DNA from: an uncultured Granulosicoccaceae bacterium
GTDB lineage: Bacteria > Pseudomonadota > Gammaproteobacteria > Granulosicoccales > Granulosicoccaceae
Assembly (NCBI GenBank): GCA_938035125.1
Contig: CALHNS010000033.1
Span: 1 to 35,863, forward strand
DNA length: 35,863 bases
Reading direction: 5' to 3'
The notes below the pieces were generated by a model. It worked only from the letters and a program-made list of their open reading frames with translations. It did not search any database and was not told where the DNA came from. Both the position numbers and the translations under genes were made by a program. The first letter of the stretch is position 1. The number at the start of each line of letters is the position of its first letter. Below, in pieces: positions 35,772 through 35,863 of this stretch.

Positions 35772-35863
35772 ATGGACGCGACCACACACTGCCCTCGCTG
35801 CGATGCGCCGCGATCATCCCTAGTTCGTGATGGTTTTTATCACCGCGCCGACGATTCAAAATT
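35772..35863 (+). CDS. Zinc-ribbon protein, transposase-like N-terminus (cut by window edge)
   Basis: Only the first 30 codons are in the window. The start is supported by GAGG six bases upstream of the ATG. The visible sequence has a CxxC zinc knuckle (HCPRCDAPRS) followed by LVRDGFYHRADDSK. This layout (zinc ribbon, then xxDGFYxRxxD/S) recalls the N-terminal DNA-binding ribbon of IS1-like or related transposases and resolvase-associated proteins. The second half of the ribbon and any catalytic domain lie outside, so the call is tentative. Confidence 0.5.
   Translation, partial: MDATTHCPRCDAPRSSLVRDGFYHRADDSK

Overview
The window looks like a chromosomal segment of a free-living, probably marine, gammaproteobacterium of moderate GC content. 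The evidence is a fused gamma-type FadB/FadA pair, an OmpA-like lipoprotein, a FrnE-type DsbA protein, a tripartite tricarboxylate transporter and a large secreted copper-radical oxidase with a C-terminal sorting tail. No rRNA, tRNA, CRISPR array or complete insertion sequence is visible. The genus cannot be fixed from the sequence alone.

Layout. (1) 1-4307: the N-terminal part of an exported RHS/YD-repeat protein (cut by the window edge), a DMT exporter, an OmpA-like lipoprotein, a YugP-type zinc metallopeptidase and a FrnE-like oxidoreductase. (2) 4357-8892: a tightly coupled minus-strand operon encoding B12-dependent glutamate mutase (S and E subunits), its MutL/GlmL partner and an AMP-ligase-like protein. 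Junction overlaps are 4, 4 and 10 nt. This looks like a 3-methylaspartate-producing module with an activating-type enzyme attached, but the ligase has lost the usual A10 catalytic lysine. (3) 9029-12562: an RraA/aldolase-fold protein, a cytochrome P450 with an atypical I helix, an exported alpha/beta hydrolase and a small unknown protein. (4) 12704-18507: a fatty-acid beta-oxidation operon (acyl-CoA dehydrogenase, fadB, fadA) divergent from a GbsR/MarR-type regulator, with a perfect 20-bp palindrome between them.

(5) 18568-29654: a catabolic island. A divergent GntR/FCD regulator faces a minus-strand operon: TctC-TctB-TctA uptake system, a beta-decarboxylating dehydrogenase, an Asp/Glu-racemase-fold enzyme, an OtnK-like kinase, a divergent aconitase and an HpaI-type aldolase, ending in a good intrinsic terminator. 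The set TctABC, aconitase, isocitrate-DH-like enzyme and 4-hydroxy-2-oxoacid aldolase is chemically self-consistent for an unusual tricarboxylate. One substrate that fits is hydroxycitrate, giving pyruvate plus glyoxylate. This is my best candidate for an undescribed system, and it is inference.

(6) 29817-35863: a Nudix hydrolase, a kynureninase, a roughly 1,320-residue galactose-oxidase-like (AA5) secreted protein carrying five Cys-containing repeats, two CBM9-like domains and a sortable C-terminal tail, and finally the first codons of a zinc-ribbon protein that resembles a transposase N-terminus.
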